Source: Cohnella sp. SGD-V74 (GTDB taxonomy: Bacteria > Bacillota > Bacilli > Paenibacillales > Paenibacillaceae). Taken from it: a DNA stretch of 64,000 nt. Position 1 is the stretch's first letter. Each line of letters opens with the position of its first letter. Below the pieces are notes generated by a model that saw only the letters and a program-made list of their open reading frames with translations, was not told where the DNA came from and ran no database searches. Both the position numbers and the translations under genes were made by a program. The DNA lies in assembly GCF_003001675.1 (NCBI RefSeq), contig NZ_PVYW01000003.1, forward strand, positions 62,001-126,000. The letters are read 5' to 3'. Of this stretch, positions 34,912 through 43,763 are shown piece after piece.

Positions 34912-36087
34912 TTATTCGAACCTGAGCGCGTCGATCGGCTTCAGCTTGGCCGCCTTGTTCGCCGGGAACATGCCGAATGCGACCCCGATGCCGACGGAGA
35001 ACGCGAAGGCGATCAGAATGACGTTCGCCGAGAACGCGATATCCATGTTGAAGGCGGAAGAAGCGCCTTGCGCCGCTCCCACGCCGATACCGATGCCCAG
35101 CAGCCCGCCCAGGCCGCTCAGCACGATCGCCTCGATCAGAAACTGGATCAAAATGTCGCGTTTCTTCGCGCCTATTGCCTTGCGGATGCCGATCTCCCTC
35201 GTTCGTTCGGTGACGGACACGAGCATGATGTTCATAATGCCGATTCCCCCGACGAGCAGAGAGATGCCGGCTATGCCGGCCAGAGCGAGCGTCAGCGTAT
35301 CCGACACGGAAGTGAGCGCCGACAGTGCGTCGCTCTGGTTGAAGACTCGGTAGCTGCTCGTATTGCCGCGGAAACGGTTGCTGAGCGATTTCTCCAGTCC
35401 CGCCACAACCGCGTCCATCTGCTCGGTCGTCTCGACCTGCACGTAGATCGTCCGCACGCCCTTTGTCTTGAACAGCCGCTCGAACGAAGTTTCCGGAATG
35501 ATAACGACCTCGTCATTGGAGCCCGTCATTGAGCTGCCCTTCTCGGCGAGCACGCCGACCACTTTGTAGCGCGTGCCTTGGATGAGCACGTATTCTCCCA
35601 CCGGATCGGCGAAGCCGAACAGATCGGTTGCCGTCGTATAGCCGAGCACGGCGACTTTCTGGTAGACGTCCAGATCGATCTGGGCGACGAAACGTCCCGA
35701 CGCCACCTCGTACTCCCTGACGTGGGCGTAGTCGGCGTTCGTCCCGACTATGCTGACGCTTTCGCTCGACGAACCGAACTTGACCGTCGCGTTCTGCGTG
35801 TTCGCCGGGGCGACATATTGAATGCCTTCGACTTCCTCGCCGAGCGCGGCCGCTTCCCCGGCGTCCATCGTATTCGCGGACCCGCGCCCGAGAATGTTCA
35901 CTGTCAGCAGGTTCGTTCCCAGGCTGCGCACTTGCTCGGTGACGGATTTCGTCGCTCCCTGCCCCAGCGCGACGAGGGAGATGACCGCCGTTACGCCGAT
36001 AATGATGCCCAGCATCGTCAGCAGCGATCGCAGCTTGTTGGACAGAATGCTCTTGATCGCCATCTTGAAAGCTTGAAAGACGCTCAT
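34912..36087 (-). CDS. MacB/YknZ-type ABC transporter permease
   Basis: 391 residues, starting within the ATPase gene stop as ATGA. Helix 1 (about 20-45) with SNKLRSLLTMLGIIIGVTAVISLVALGQG, a large outer MacB_PCD domain (about 45-270), then three C-terminal helices (about 275-390) with the FtsX motif TREIGIRKAIGAKKRDILIQFLIEAIVLS. Such proteins drive export of peptides or other envelope-active compounds by mechanotransmission with an adaptor. The operon order adaptor-ATPase-permease is that of Bacillus YknXYZ, which defends against the SdpC toxin. Confidence 0.93.
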   Translation of the reverse strand: MSVFQAFKMAIKSILSNKLRSLLTMLGIIIGVTAVISLVALGQGATKSVTEQVRSLGTNLLTVNILGRGSANTMDAGEAAALGEEVEGIQYVAPANTQNATVKFGSSSESVSIVGTNADYAHVREYEVASGRFVAQIDLDVYQKVAVLGYTTATDLFGFADPVGEYVLIQGTRYKVVGVLAEKGSSMTGSNDEVVIIPETSFERLFKTKGVRTIYVQVETTEQMDAVVAGLEKSLSNRFRGNTSSYRVFNQSDALSALTSVSDTLTLALAGIAGISLLVGGIGIMNIMLVSVTERTREIGIRKAIGAKKRDILIQFLIEAIVLSGLGGLLGIGIGVGAAQGASSAFNMDIAFSANVILIAFAFSVGIGVAFGMFPANKAAKLKPIDALRFE

Positions 36088-36797
36088 TCCGGCCCCGCCT
36101 CCTCTTCGTTCAGCCGGCCGTCCTGGATGCGGACGATTCTTCTCGCCTGCCGCGATATGCCGGGATCGTGCGTAATGAGCACGATCGTATGCCCGAGCGA
36201 ATTCAGCTCCCGAATGAAGCCCATCACTTCGACGCCCGTCTTCGTATCGAGCGCCCCCGTCGGCTCGTCCGCCAGCAGAATCGGCGGATTTCCGGCCAGC
36301 GCGCGGGCGATCGCCACGCGCTGCTGCTGGCCGCCGGACAGCTCGACCGGGCGATGGTGCACGCGGTCGGCCAGCCCCACCTTGCCCAGCGCCTCGATGG
36401 CCTGCTGCCTGCGCTGCTTGGCGGGAACCCCGCGGTAGACGAGCGGCAGCTCCACGTTCTCGATCGCGGTCAGCTTGGTCAGCAGGTTGAAGCCTTGGAA
36501 AATAAACCCGATTTTGCGGTTGCGGATTTCCGCAAGCTTGTTCTCGCGAAGCCGGCTGATCTCCTCTCCGTCCAGCCAATACTCTCCGGAGGAGGGCGTG
36601 TCCAGGCAGCCGATCACGTTCATCAGCGTCGACTTGCCCGAGCCGGACGGGCCGACGATCGCCACGAAATCCCCCTCGTTCACCGTCAGGCTGACGTTGT
36701 CCAGCGCATTCAGCGTCTCTCCGCCCATGCGGTAGATTTTGTTCAGATTACGAATTCGGATCAATGCCTCGGACGACGCACGCTGCTTGCTTGCCAT
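36084..36797 (-). CDS. ABC transporter ATPase, MacB/LolD/YknY type
   Basis: 237 residues; its ATG shares one base with the adaptor stop (TGATG). Walker A GPSGSGKSTLMN (about residue 47), Q loop FIFQGFNLL, signature LSGGQQQRVAIARAL (about 147), Walker B ILLADEPTGALD and the switch His in VLITHDPGI. The short basic N-terminus (ASKQRASSEALIRIRNL) precedes the core. Powers the MacB-type permease encoded next. Confidence 0.95.
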   Translation of the reverse strand: MASKQRASSEALIRIRNLNKIYRMGGETLNALDNVSLTVNEGDFVAIVGPSGSGKSTLMNVIGCLDTPSSGEYWLDGEEISRLRENKLAEIRNRKIGFIFQGFNLLTKLTAIENVELPLVYRGVPAKQRRQQAIEALGKVGLADRVHHRPVELSGGQQQRVAIARALAGNPPILLADEPTGALDTKTGVEVMGFIRELNSLGHTIVLITHDPGISRQARRIVRIQDGRLNEEEAGPE

Positions 36798-38254
36798 CAG
36801 CGGCCACCGCCCATGCCTGCTCCCGCTCCGCCGCCTGTGAACTGCCGTGCGCCGCCTGCTCCGCCCGGCATGCCTCCGCCTCCGGACGGGACGGCTGCGC
36901 CCCCCAAGCCGGGGAAGCCGCCCTGCATCATGTTCGCGTTCGACGAGCCGGAGCTGGACGTCGTCGGAAGCACGACGAGATCCCCTTCCTTCAGGCCCGA
37001 CAAAATTTCGATGTTGTCCTCGTTGTTGACGCCGACCTCGACCTCTACCCTGGACGTGGCGACGGCGCTCGCTCCCGCGGCGGCTCGTGCCGCTCCCTGT
37101 CCGCGTTCGGACATGAAGCGCTCGCGCATCGCCTCCCGCTCTTCCTCGGACATATTCCCGAACCGGTCGGCTCCGCCGCCTGCGCCGAAGCCCGAACCGG
37201 CCGGCGGCGCCTCCCCGGAAGCGTCCGGGACGGCTTGTCCCTGCCTGCCCGGGCGCTGCCCCTGCTGATCCTGTCCGCTTGGAGCTGTGCCCTCCGGCAC
37301 GGCTCCGGCCTCCGCCGCTCCTCCCGCAGCGACGGAAGGGACAAGCACGAAATATTTGCCCTGCGACGACTGGACCGCCTCGACCGGCACATACAGCGCG
37401 TCCGCCTTCTGCGCGGTCAGAATGCTCGCCTCGGCCGACATGCCGACCTTCAAATTGTCTGCCGCCGTCAAGGCGATCGTCACGTCGAAGGAAGCGACGC
37501 CGTTGCTGGACGTTCCTTCGTCGGCGATGGACACTACTTTGCCCGTAAACGTCTGATCGGGCAGCGCCTCGACGAGTATCGACGCCTCTTGATCCAGGTC
37601 CACCTTCGGGATGTCCAGTTCGTCGATGCCCACGACCATCTGCAACTGCGCGTAGTTGACAATATCCGCTACTGTCGAGTTCGGGTTAAGAACATCGCCC
37701 TCCTTGACGTTAAACGACGTCAGCATTCCGTCGATCGGCGCCACCACCGGATCGGCATTGTCTGCCGTCTCCTCCTTCAGCGAAGCAATATCCGCCTGTA
37801 CGCTTTCGATGTCCAACTCCTGCTTCTGAATGCTGAGCGCGATCGACTCCCGACTTTCGTCGTCCGCGGCGCTCTTGAACTTCGTCTGCAAATCCTGAAG
37901 CTCCAGCTTTTTCTTCTTCAAGTCGATCTCCTTGCTTCTGATCTGGTTGGCATTGTCGATTTCCTCTTCCTCGTATGTAACGAGCACATCGCCTTTCTTG
38001 ACCGTATCGCCCTTCTGCGCATGCACTTTCTTCACCGTGCCGCTGGCGCCGGCCGTCACCGTCTCCCTCGCGGACGGCTGAATGTTGCCCGTTCCGCTCA
38101 CCTTCACCTCGATCGTTCCTTTACGGACCTGGGTCGTCGCCGGAGCGGCCGCCAGGGGGACCTCCTTGTTGCCTTCGTAATACCGGTAACCCGCCCATGC
38201 GCCCGCCGCGATCACGGCAAGGGAGAGCGTCCACCACACGATTTTCTTTTTCAT
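36797..38254 (-). CDS. Efflux adaptor (MacA/YknX-like) with Gly-rich insert and tail
   Basis: 485 residues, longer than the roughly 380 usual for YknX. N-terminal membrane anchor (about 5-22), lipoyl halves TVKKVHAQKGDTVKKGDVLVTYEEEE (about 72-98) and VVAPIDGMLTSFNVKEGDVLNPNSTV, with a coiled coil between (about 100-165). A beta-barrel domain (VEALPDQTFTGKVVSIADEG) follows. Residues about 305-395 are a low-complexity insert rich in Gly, Pro, Gln and Arg, containing MSEEEREAMRERFMSER. The last 45 residues are almost all Gly with Met, Pro and Ala. First gene of the pump operon, divergent from a two-component system. Confidence 0.9.
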   Translation of the reverse strand: MKKKIVWWTLSLAVIAAGAWAGYRYYEGNKEVPLAAAPATTQVRKGTIEVKVSGTGNIQPSARETVTAGASGTVKKVHAQKGDTVKKGDVLVTYEEEEIDNANQIRSKEIDLKKKKLELQDLQTKFKSAADDESRESIALSIQKQELDIESVQADIASLKEETADNADPVVAPIDGMLTSFNVKEGDVLNPNSTVADIVNYAQLQMVVGIDELDIPKVDLDQEASILVEALPDQTFTGKVVSIADEGTSSNGVASFDVTIALTAADNLKVGMSAEASILTAQKADALYVPVEAVQSSQGKYFVLVPSVAAGGAAEAGAVPEGTAPSGQDQQGQRPGRQGQAVPDASGEAPPAGSGFGAGGGADRFGNMSEEEREAMRERFMSERGQGAARAAAGASAVATSRVEVEVGVNNEDNIEILSGLKEGDLVVLPTTSSSGSSNANMMQGGFPGLGGAAVPSGGGGMPGGAGGARQFTGGGAGAGMGGGR

Positions 38255-38330
38255 CCGACTGGTTCACCTTCGCTTTTCCTCATCTTGCCGCCTATTATGC
38301 AAGCGGAACCTTAGCTTCAGATGAGGGCGC

Positions 38331-38411
38331 GCTGAATGTTTGCTGAACATCCCGGTTTGTAAGGTAGTTGAACATCTCTGCTTTTTCAGCATTCTTTCAG
38401 TTTTCTCTCAG
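38331..38411. promoter_or_regulatory. Phased response-regulator half-sites between pump operon and two-component genes
   Basis: TTTCAG at 38384-38389, TTTCAG at 38395-38400 and TCTCAG at 38406-38411 repeat every 11 bp. The complementary motif GCTGAA occurs at 38331-38336 and 38342-38347, also 11 bp apart, and GTTGAA at 38367-38372. Thus two oppositely oriented arrays face the divergent genes. Eleven-bp-phased direct repeats are typical of OmpR-family regulator binding, so the adjacent regulator probably controls itself and the YknXYZ-type operon. Confidence 0.6.
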
Positions 38412-38474
38412 CACAAGTTAAGCTGGATCGCTCATAATGCAAGGAACGAGGCACAAGCCGCCGGGAGGACAACT

Positions 38475-39167
38475 ATGGTTACGCAAACGCAAGCGCAAGG
38501 AATCCGAGTGATGCTCGTCGACGACGAGCCGAATATTTTGCAATTTATCGAGCTGGGGCTCGTCAACGAAGGCTACAAGGTGGCGACGGCGCAGGACGGG
38601 CGCGAAGCGCTCTCCCTCGCGGAGAGCTTCGCGCCCCACGTCGTCATTCTCGACGTGATGATGCCGGGAATGGACGGCTTCGAAGTGTGCCGAGCGCTGA
38701 AAAGCGAGAGACCGGTAGCCGTCATCATGCTTACGGCCAGGGAGGAAGTCGAGGATCGGGTGAAAGGGCTGTCGATCGGAGCGGACGATTACATGCCGAA
38801 GCCGTTCAGCTTCGCGGAGCTGCTGGCCCGGATTCAGGCGAGGGTGCGCAATCAATTCCCTCATCTGCTGGAGAAGGTGACGATCGGGCCGTTCGCGGTC
38901 GACGCCGCGCGCAAGGAATTCCGTTACCGCGACCGCGCGCTCGATCTGTCGCCGACCGAATTCGAGCTGCTGAAGCATCTCGTCTTCCATCACGGCCACG
39001 TGCTGAGCAAAAGCGCGATTTTGGATCGGGTGTGGGGCTACGATTTCGGAGGGGAGGACAACATCGTGGAGGTGTACATACGCTCGCTTCGGGACAAGCT
39101 TCAAGACCGTGAACACAGGGTAATCCGCACGATCAGGGGCGCCGGATATCGGGTGGATCTCGCATGA
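38475..39167 (+). CDS. OmpR-family response regulator
   Basis: 230 residues from the ATG at 38475 (MVTQTQAQ) with GGGAGG upstream; an earlier in-frame reading would run into the operator repeats. Receiver: VDDEPNI, phosphoacceptor in VVILDVMMPGMDG (about residue 60), IMLTAREE and DYMPKPF. C-terminal winged helix: LSPTEFELLKHLVFHHGHVLSKSAILDRVWG and NIVEVYIRSLRDKLQD. Overlaps its kinase by ATGA. Divergent from the YknXYZ-type pump operon, its likely target together with itself. Confidence 0.93.
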   Translation: MVTQTQAQGIRVMLVDDEPNILQFIELGLVNEGYKVATAQDGREALSLAESFAPHVVILDVMMPGMDGFEVCRALKSERPVAVIMLTAREEVEDRVKGLSIGADDYMPKPFSFAELLARIQARVRNQFPHLLEKVTIGPFAVDAARKEFRYRDRALDLSPTEFELLKHLVFHHGHVLSKSAILDRVWGYDFGGEDNIVEVYIRSLRDKLQDREHRVIRTIRGAGYRVDLA

Positions 39168-40666
39168 CCCGGCTCGCTTCCTGGCTGCGCGGAGTCCGGC
39201 CGATTCTGTTTCCCCGCTCGCTCCGCTACCAGCTCGTGTCCCGTCTCCTGCTCATCCTGGCCGGACTGCTGCTCGTCATCGGACTGTCGCAGTACCTTTT
39301 CATGGAGCGGTTTATTTACCAGAACCGGGCGGCCGCCATTCAGCGGCAAGTGCTGTCCGTGCCCGGCGAGTTCTGGGAGCGACTGACCGATTCCGGACGG
39401 CGCGGTCCGGCGGAATCGTTCGTCTTCTTCCCCTCCTCGTCCGTCGCGTACTTGAACAAGCAGGGCGGCTTTACCGTCCTCACGACCAACGGAGCCGAAT
39501 CCGAGAGCGCCGTCCCCCGCCTGTCCGCCGACGATTACCGCCTCGCTGCGGAGCGGCAGCGCAGGGACAAGCCGCTGTTTCGCATCGTGAGAGGAGCAAG
39601 CGGCGACCAGCTTGTCGTGCTGCAAGCCGTCCGCTCGTTCCAGGGCAGCGGCGGAGTCGTGCAGGTCGCCACCGGCACGTCTCCTCTGAAGGCGGAGCTG
39701 TACCGTCAATTGAGGCTGTATTCGGCTCTCGCGTTCGCGGCTCTCCTCGGGGCGCTGCTGCTGTTCCTTCCCGCCATCCGGCGGACGCTGACGCCGCTCT
39801 CGCGCATGGTCGAGACGGTCGAACGAATCGATTCGGGCAAGCTGAACGAGCGGCTGCCGGAGCCTGCCGGACCGGCGGAGATCGATAGGCTCTCCCACTC
39901 CTTCAACCGGATGCTGGAGCGTCTCGAACGGTCGTTCAGAGCCGAACAGGAAGGCCAGGAACGGATGCGCCGCTTCGTGTCGGACGCTTCGCACGAGCTG
40001 CGGACGCCGCTGACGTCGATTCACGGCTTCCTTGAAGTGCTGCTGCGCGGAGCGGCGGCCGACCCGGAGCAGCTCGACAAGGCGCTGCGCAGCATGCACG
40101 GCGAGTCCACACGGATCAACAAGCTGGTGCAGGATCTGCTGCTGCTCGCCAAGACCGACCGCGCCTTGGATGCGCAGCTCGTCCCGACGCAGCTAGGCTC
40201 CATCCTCGGAGAGATGGAGCCTCAATTCAAACTATTGGCCGGCAATCGCCGGATTCGGCTGGACTTGTCGGAGACGGCGGAACTGCCGCTCGACGCCGAC
40301 AAGGTGAAACAAATCGCGCTGAACCTGTTCCAGAACGCGGTCCAGCATACGGATCCGTCGGACGGAATCATTACGGTATCGGTGGAGCCTCGCCCGGACG
40401 GCGCGGAGCTGATCGTCGCGGACAACGGACCGGGCATTGCGCCGGAGCACCTGTCCCGGTTGTTCGAGCGATTCTACCGGATCGACGACTCCCGGGCCAG
40501 GAAGCACGGCGGCGCGGGGCTCGGTCTGTCGATCAGCCGCTCGCTCGCCGAGCTGCACGGCGGATCGATCCGGGCGGAGAGCCGGATCGGCGAAGGCAGT
40601 TCGTTTATCGTGTTATTCCCTTACGCGGACAATACGGGCGATACGGCCGACGCAGACAACGCTTGA
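39164..40666 (+). CDS. Sensor histidine kinase of the pump-linked two-component system
   Basis: 500 residues. Helix 1 (about 25-45, LLLILAGLLLVIGLSQYLF), an outer loop (about 46-185) with a stalk-like sensing region, helix 2 (about 188-205), HAMP (TPLSRMVETVERIDSGKLNERLPEP), then HisKA SDASHELRTPLTSIHGF (about 270-286), N box LNLFQNAVQHTD, G1 VADNGPGIAPEHLSRLFERFYRID and G2 GGAGLGLSISRSLAELHGG. Phosphorylates the regulator encoded just upstream. Followed by an 11-C homopolymer. Confidence 0.93.
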   Translation: MTRLASWLRGVRPILFPRSLRYQLVSRLLLILAGLLLVIGLSQYLFMERFIYQNRAAAIQRQVLSVPGEFWERLTDSGRRGPAESFVFFPSSSVAYLNKQGGFTVLTTNGAESESAVPRLSADDYRLAAERQRRDKPLFRIVRGASGDQLVVLQAVRSFQGSGGVVQVATGTSPLKAELYRQLRLYSALAFAALLGALLLFLPAIRRTLTPLSRMVETVERIDSGKLNERLPEPAGPAEIDRLSHSFNRMLERLERSFRAEQEGQERMRRFVSDASHELRTPLTSIHGFLEVLLRGAAADPEQLDKALRSMHGESTRINKLVQDLLLLAKTDRALDAQLVPTQLGSILGEMEPQFKLLAGNRRIRLDLSETAELPLDADKVKQIALNLFQNAVQHTDPSDGIITVSVEPRPDGAELIVADNGPGIAPEHLSRLFERFYRIDDSRARKHGGAGLGLSISRSLAELHGGSIRAESRIGEGSSFIVLFPYADNTGDTADADNA

Positions 40667-40695
40667 ACCCCCAGGCGCCCCCCCCCCCTCTGCGA

Positions 40696-41496
40696 TTAGC
40701 GGGCCATACACTGAATGCCCTCGAACAGCGTTGCCATATAGTAGCGCTGGTCGTCCACATCGACGTCCGTCACCTGGCAGCCGATTTTTAACGCCATTAA
40801 AGAGATGCGGCCGCCGATCGAGCTGACGCGGTACAGGCCGCGATCGGTGCAAGCGAATATTTCCTGTCCACGGGACACGATCGAGAAGATGAAAGCTCCC
40901 GACAGCCGGTACCGATCGAACCCGCCGCGCCGGTTGCCTGCAAGCAGCTCCCCGTGCTCCGTCGCGCCGATAATCGTGCCGCGGTGCACGGCGAGGCTCG
41001 TTACGGACGTATCCAGCTTGCAGTTGATCCAGCTCGTCGTCATCCGGTCCAGAATCGACACGCCTTCGTTCGTCCCGAGCACGACGTATTGCGGCAAATA
41101 CAGAAAGTCGTAGACGGTCACGTCCGAACGCATCATCGTGCGCCACTCCTCGCCCTCCGTATACCAGAGGCCGCATACCGTCGCCGCCAGCCCCACCTGT
41201 CCGTATTGCTTGTAATGGTAGCAGCCCAGCGACAGCCCCGCGGGATGCCACGTTCCGTCCGAGCAGAGGAACAAGCCTTTGTTGGAGCAAGCGTACAGTT
41301 GATCCTCGTACGATTGCAGCCGATTGATATGCGTCTGATCGGTCAGTCCCTCGCTGATCTCCACCCAATCCTCGGCCGCTTCCTTCTTATAAACAATGCC
41401 CTTCCCCAACGGGGCGGCAACCAATTCGTCATCCGACAATCTCTTGACCGAGGAGAAATGAAAGGCCAATCCTCCCGGATTTGTCGATAGCTGCAT
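40696..41496 (-). CDS. Fur-boxed beta-propeller-like cytoplasmic protein of unknown function
   Basis: About 266 residues from the ATG at 41496; a GTG at 41523 in frame is an alternative, as the ribosome site AAGGAG lies rather far (13 bases) from the ATG. No signal peptide. The sequence shows repeated blades of about 40 residues with pattern ...LYACSNKGLFLCSDGTWHPAG..., ...CGLWYTEGEEWRTMM..., ...VLGTNEGVSILDR..., ...IIGATEHGELLAG..., ...IFACTDRGLYRV..., a typical ligand or WD40/YVTN-like propeller. No enzyme family recognised. A good Fur box lies 45 bases upstream, so expression should rise under iron starvation. Confidence 0.7.
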   Translation of the reverse strand: MQLSTNPGGLAFHFSSVKRLSDDELVAAPLGKGIVYKKEAAEDWVEISEGLTDQTHINRLQSYEDQLYACSNKGLFLCSDGTWHPAGLSLGCYHYKQYGQVGLAATVCGLWYTEGEEWRTMMRSDVTVYDFLYLPQYVVLGTNEGVSILDRMTTSWINCKLDTSVTSLAVHRGTIIGATEHGELLAGNRRGGFDRYRLSGAFIFSIVSRGQEIFACTDRGLYRVSSIGGRISLMALKIGCQVTDVDVDDQRYYMATLFEGIQCMAR

Positions 41497-41540
41497 CGCG
41501 AATCCCCAACTCCTTTTAACCACCTTCTCCTAGTCTAAGT

Positions 41541-41559
41541 GATAATGATTATCAGTGTC
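41541..41559. promoter_or_regulatory. Fur box upstream of the propeller-like gene
   Basis: GATAATGATTATCAGTGTC matches the Fur consensus at 16 of 19 positions, including the full core GATAATGAT-ATCA. It lies 45 bases before the ATG at 41496 in the only promoter space for this gene. Confidence 0.8.
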
Positions 41560-41584
41560 AACTTTATCTCGCCAACTTTCGTGC

Positions 41585-41658
41585 AAAAAAAAGCCGTCCC
41601 CGCGGGAGGAAATCCGTCTCGACGATATCCGAGAGCGATTTCCTGGCGGGGACGACCT
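41585..41658 (-). terminator. Terminator of the large stalk-domain gene
   Basis: CGTCCCCGC (from 41596) pairs with GCGGGGACG (to about 41655), with inner GGAAATC/GATTTCC pairing. On the minus strand CGGC then eight T's follow. It ends just before the stop codon of the gene at 41660. Confidence 0.85.
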
Positions 41659-41659
41659 T

Positions 41660-43621
41660 CTAGTGAGTCGGCATCGGCATGAATAAGAGATTGATAGGCA
41701 GCATGCTGCCGCTTGCCGGGGTAAACGTAATCGTCACCGATTCCGCCGAATCCCCCGTTTTGTACAGCATGCCGAGCTCGTTGGGGTTGCGGAGAATGCT
41801 CGAGTTCGTCATGTACACGACTTGGCCGTTCACCGTGAACGCGCCGGCATAGTGGCCTCCGCGCGGGCTGAGCACGATCGCCGTATGCGGCAGCACGTTG
41901 TTCAGCTGAATCGTATACAGCACGCCGTAGTTGCCCGCGTTGAGCACGGGATTGCCGGTCGTCTTGTCGATGCCGGAGATTCTCGTATCGACGACGTTGT
42001 CGGCCAGCACCATGCGGCTCTTCACGTCTCCGATCAACTGGTTCACGTACATGATGCGGTTGGCGTTGTCGAACGTGCCGCGAACGTGGCTGTCGTTGCT
42101 CGGCAAAATGCTCAGGTCCGGCAGCGCGCTCATAACGTCGCGTTCCGCGTCCACGACAACGACTTTGAAATCAAGAGAAGAGCTCATCCATACGTCCGCG
42201 AACATGGAGTACACATCGCCCGGTCTGACCGGCTTATCGCTGTACTCCTGGAAAATGAAGCGGCTCTCGCCCGAAGGGATCTGCAAGTACGAATATTGCG
42301 GAGAGAGCAGCGATTCCAGGAATCTTCCCGTCACCGCGCGCCCTACCGTCGATACGATCGGATTGGGACCGGCCATGCCTTTGGCGCCCATGCGCACCGT
42401 TGCCGGCTCCTCATTGTTGTTCGTCAGGATGATATAGATTTTGACCGCCTTGGAACGTCCGTTCTGATTGTGAAGCAAGAACCGAACGTCGCCCGACACC
42501 GTGTCCTCGTAATAGATGCCTTCCTCGCGGATCGTCTCCGGGCTGTTGGCGCGAATCAGCGTCTGCTGGCGATCGTTGATGTTGTACTTCATAACCGGCC
42601 ATTGCAGCACCGTAGAGCCGTCCATGTCGAACTTCTCTCCGATATCCGTATAGAGCAGGTTGAATTCTTCCTTCGTATACAGCGTCTCGTCGAGAATCGT
42701 AATCTTCTTGGACACTTCGTCCACCTCGCCGAGCGCGTCGGTCACTCTCAACGTGACGGTCTGCTCTCCCGGCTCGAAAAATCCGCGCTGAGCGTTCGTC
42801 CAGACACGGCTCACGATCCTGTTCTCGTCATCCGTGCTCCAGTCTCTGTACGTAATGAATTCGCCCATTTTGTACGTCGACTTGTCGGTCGTAAAGCTTG
42901 CGACCGGAGGCTGGTTCGGCGGTTTGACCGTAATCGTCACCGAATAAGGCTCGCTCCATCTGCCGGATTCGTCCTTGACCCAGTGCGTGACGACGTAGGT
43001 TCCCGGCTGCTCGAAGATCGAATAATTGTTCTCCCAACGTTCCTCGATAATCGCCAGACCGCTGGGATGGTAAGATTCGTTGACATAGCGGACTTCCGTC
43101 TGTTGAGCATAAGGGTTCAGGTCCGATACGGAAAACTTGGCGATCGGAGCGTTGGACCACGTCAGCTCGATCTGCTTCGTCGCCGGCAGAGATTTCATCG
43201 TCAATCCGAAGCTCTGAGCGGCTGCGCGCACCGGCAGCATCAGCGTCCCTTTCAGCACATAGGGAGCGCCGGTCATACTCTTCGTTGCGCCGTTGATCGT
43301 GTAGGACGACTTGCCTGCGACAAGCTGCAGTACGTTGTCCCCGCTCGTCAGCGTATACTTCTTGCTCTTCGAATCGTAAGTCGTCGTGCCGTAAATTTCG
43401 GTCATGAAAGCTCGCGCGGCAACGTAAGTGACGCCCTTGACTTCGGTCAGAGGCTGAGGAGCCGTGACGGAGACGCCGTTGTGCCACATTTCGTTGGATT
43501 CCCGGGTGAGCACCAGCTTCTCCAAGCCGCTTGCGCTGCCTTCGGCATGCGCGGGCTGAGGCAATTGGAACGATAACAACATGAGTGCCGAAAGCAACAA
43601 AAGCGTAAAACTCTTCTTCAT
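41660..43621 (-). CDS. Secreted stalk-domain and Ig/PKD-like surface protein
   Basis: 653 residues. Signal peptide of about 26 residues ending PAHA. A copper-amine-oxidase-N-like stalk domain (about 55-155: PLTEVKGVTYVAARAFMTEIYGTTTYD, VLKGTLMLPVRAAAQSFGL) is followed by an Ig/PKD-like pair (about 165-315: YVVTHWVKDESGRWSEPYSVTITVKPPNQPPVASF, TVTLRVTDALGEVDEVSKK). The C-terminal half (about 320-653) is beta-rich with no family recognised (YYEDTVSGDVRFLLHNQNGRS, LSPRGGHYAGAFTVNG). Probably a cell-surface or extracellular carbohydrate-related protein. Single gene with its own terminator. Confidence 0.8.
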   Translation of the reverse strand: MKKSFTLLLLSALMLLSFQLPQPAHAEGSASGLEKLVLTRESNEMWHNGVSVTAPQPLTEVKGVTYVAARAFMTEIYGTTTYDSKSKKYTLTSGDNVLQLVAGKSSYTINGATKSMTGAPYVLKGTLMLPVRAAAQSFGLTMKSLPATKQIELTWSNAPIAKFSVSDLNPYAQQTEVRYVNESYHPSGLAIIEERWENNYSIFEQPGTYVVTHWVKDESGRWSEPYSVTITVKPPNQPPVASFTTDKSTYKMGEFITYRDWSTDDENRIVSRVWTNAQRGFFEPGEQTVTLRVTDALGEVDEVSKKITILDETLYTKEEFNLLYTDIGEKFDMDGSTVLQWPVMKYNINDRQQTLIRANSPETIREEGIYYEDTVSGDVRFLLHNQNGRSKAVKIYIILTNNNEEPATVRMGAKGMAGPNPIVSTVGRAVTGRFLESLLSPQYSYLQIPSGESRFIFQEYSDKPVRPGDVYSMFADVWMSSSLDFKVVVVDAERDVMSALPDLSILPSNDSHVRGTFDNANRIMYVNQLIGDVKSRMVLADNVVDTRISGIDKTTGNPVLNAGNYGVLYTIQLNNVLPHTAIVLSPRGGHYAGAFTVNGQVVYMTNSSILRNPNELGMLYKTGDSAESVTITFTPASGSMLPINLLFMPMPTH

Positions 43622-43724
43622 ACTCTGCTCCTTCTAATCTAGTTGGCTAATGGATTAACCACTCCCGTTTACCGGACCATATGATATAACGCCAAAAACG
43701 GATAAAGGTTGCTAGATTTCGCGA

Positions 43725-43757
43725 AAAAATAAACCGGCCGGATACGCCGATCCGGCT
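43725..43757 (-). terminator. Terminator after the GNAT gene
   Basis: GCCGGAT (43737-43743) pairs with ATCCGGC (43750-43756). On the minus strand it is followed by CGGTTTATTTTTT. It lies just after the stop of the acetyltransferase gene. Confidence 0.75.
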
Positions 43758-43763
43758 CTTCCG

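Noticed and set aside
40678..40690. Run of 11 C after the sensor kinase gene, first considered as a regulatory slippage tract.
   Set aside because: It lies after the stop codon and between convergent genes, so it cannot alter a protein; it is a likely site of sequencing error.
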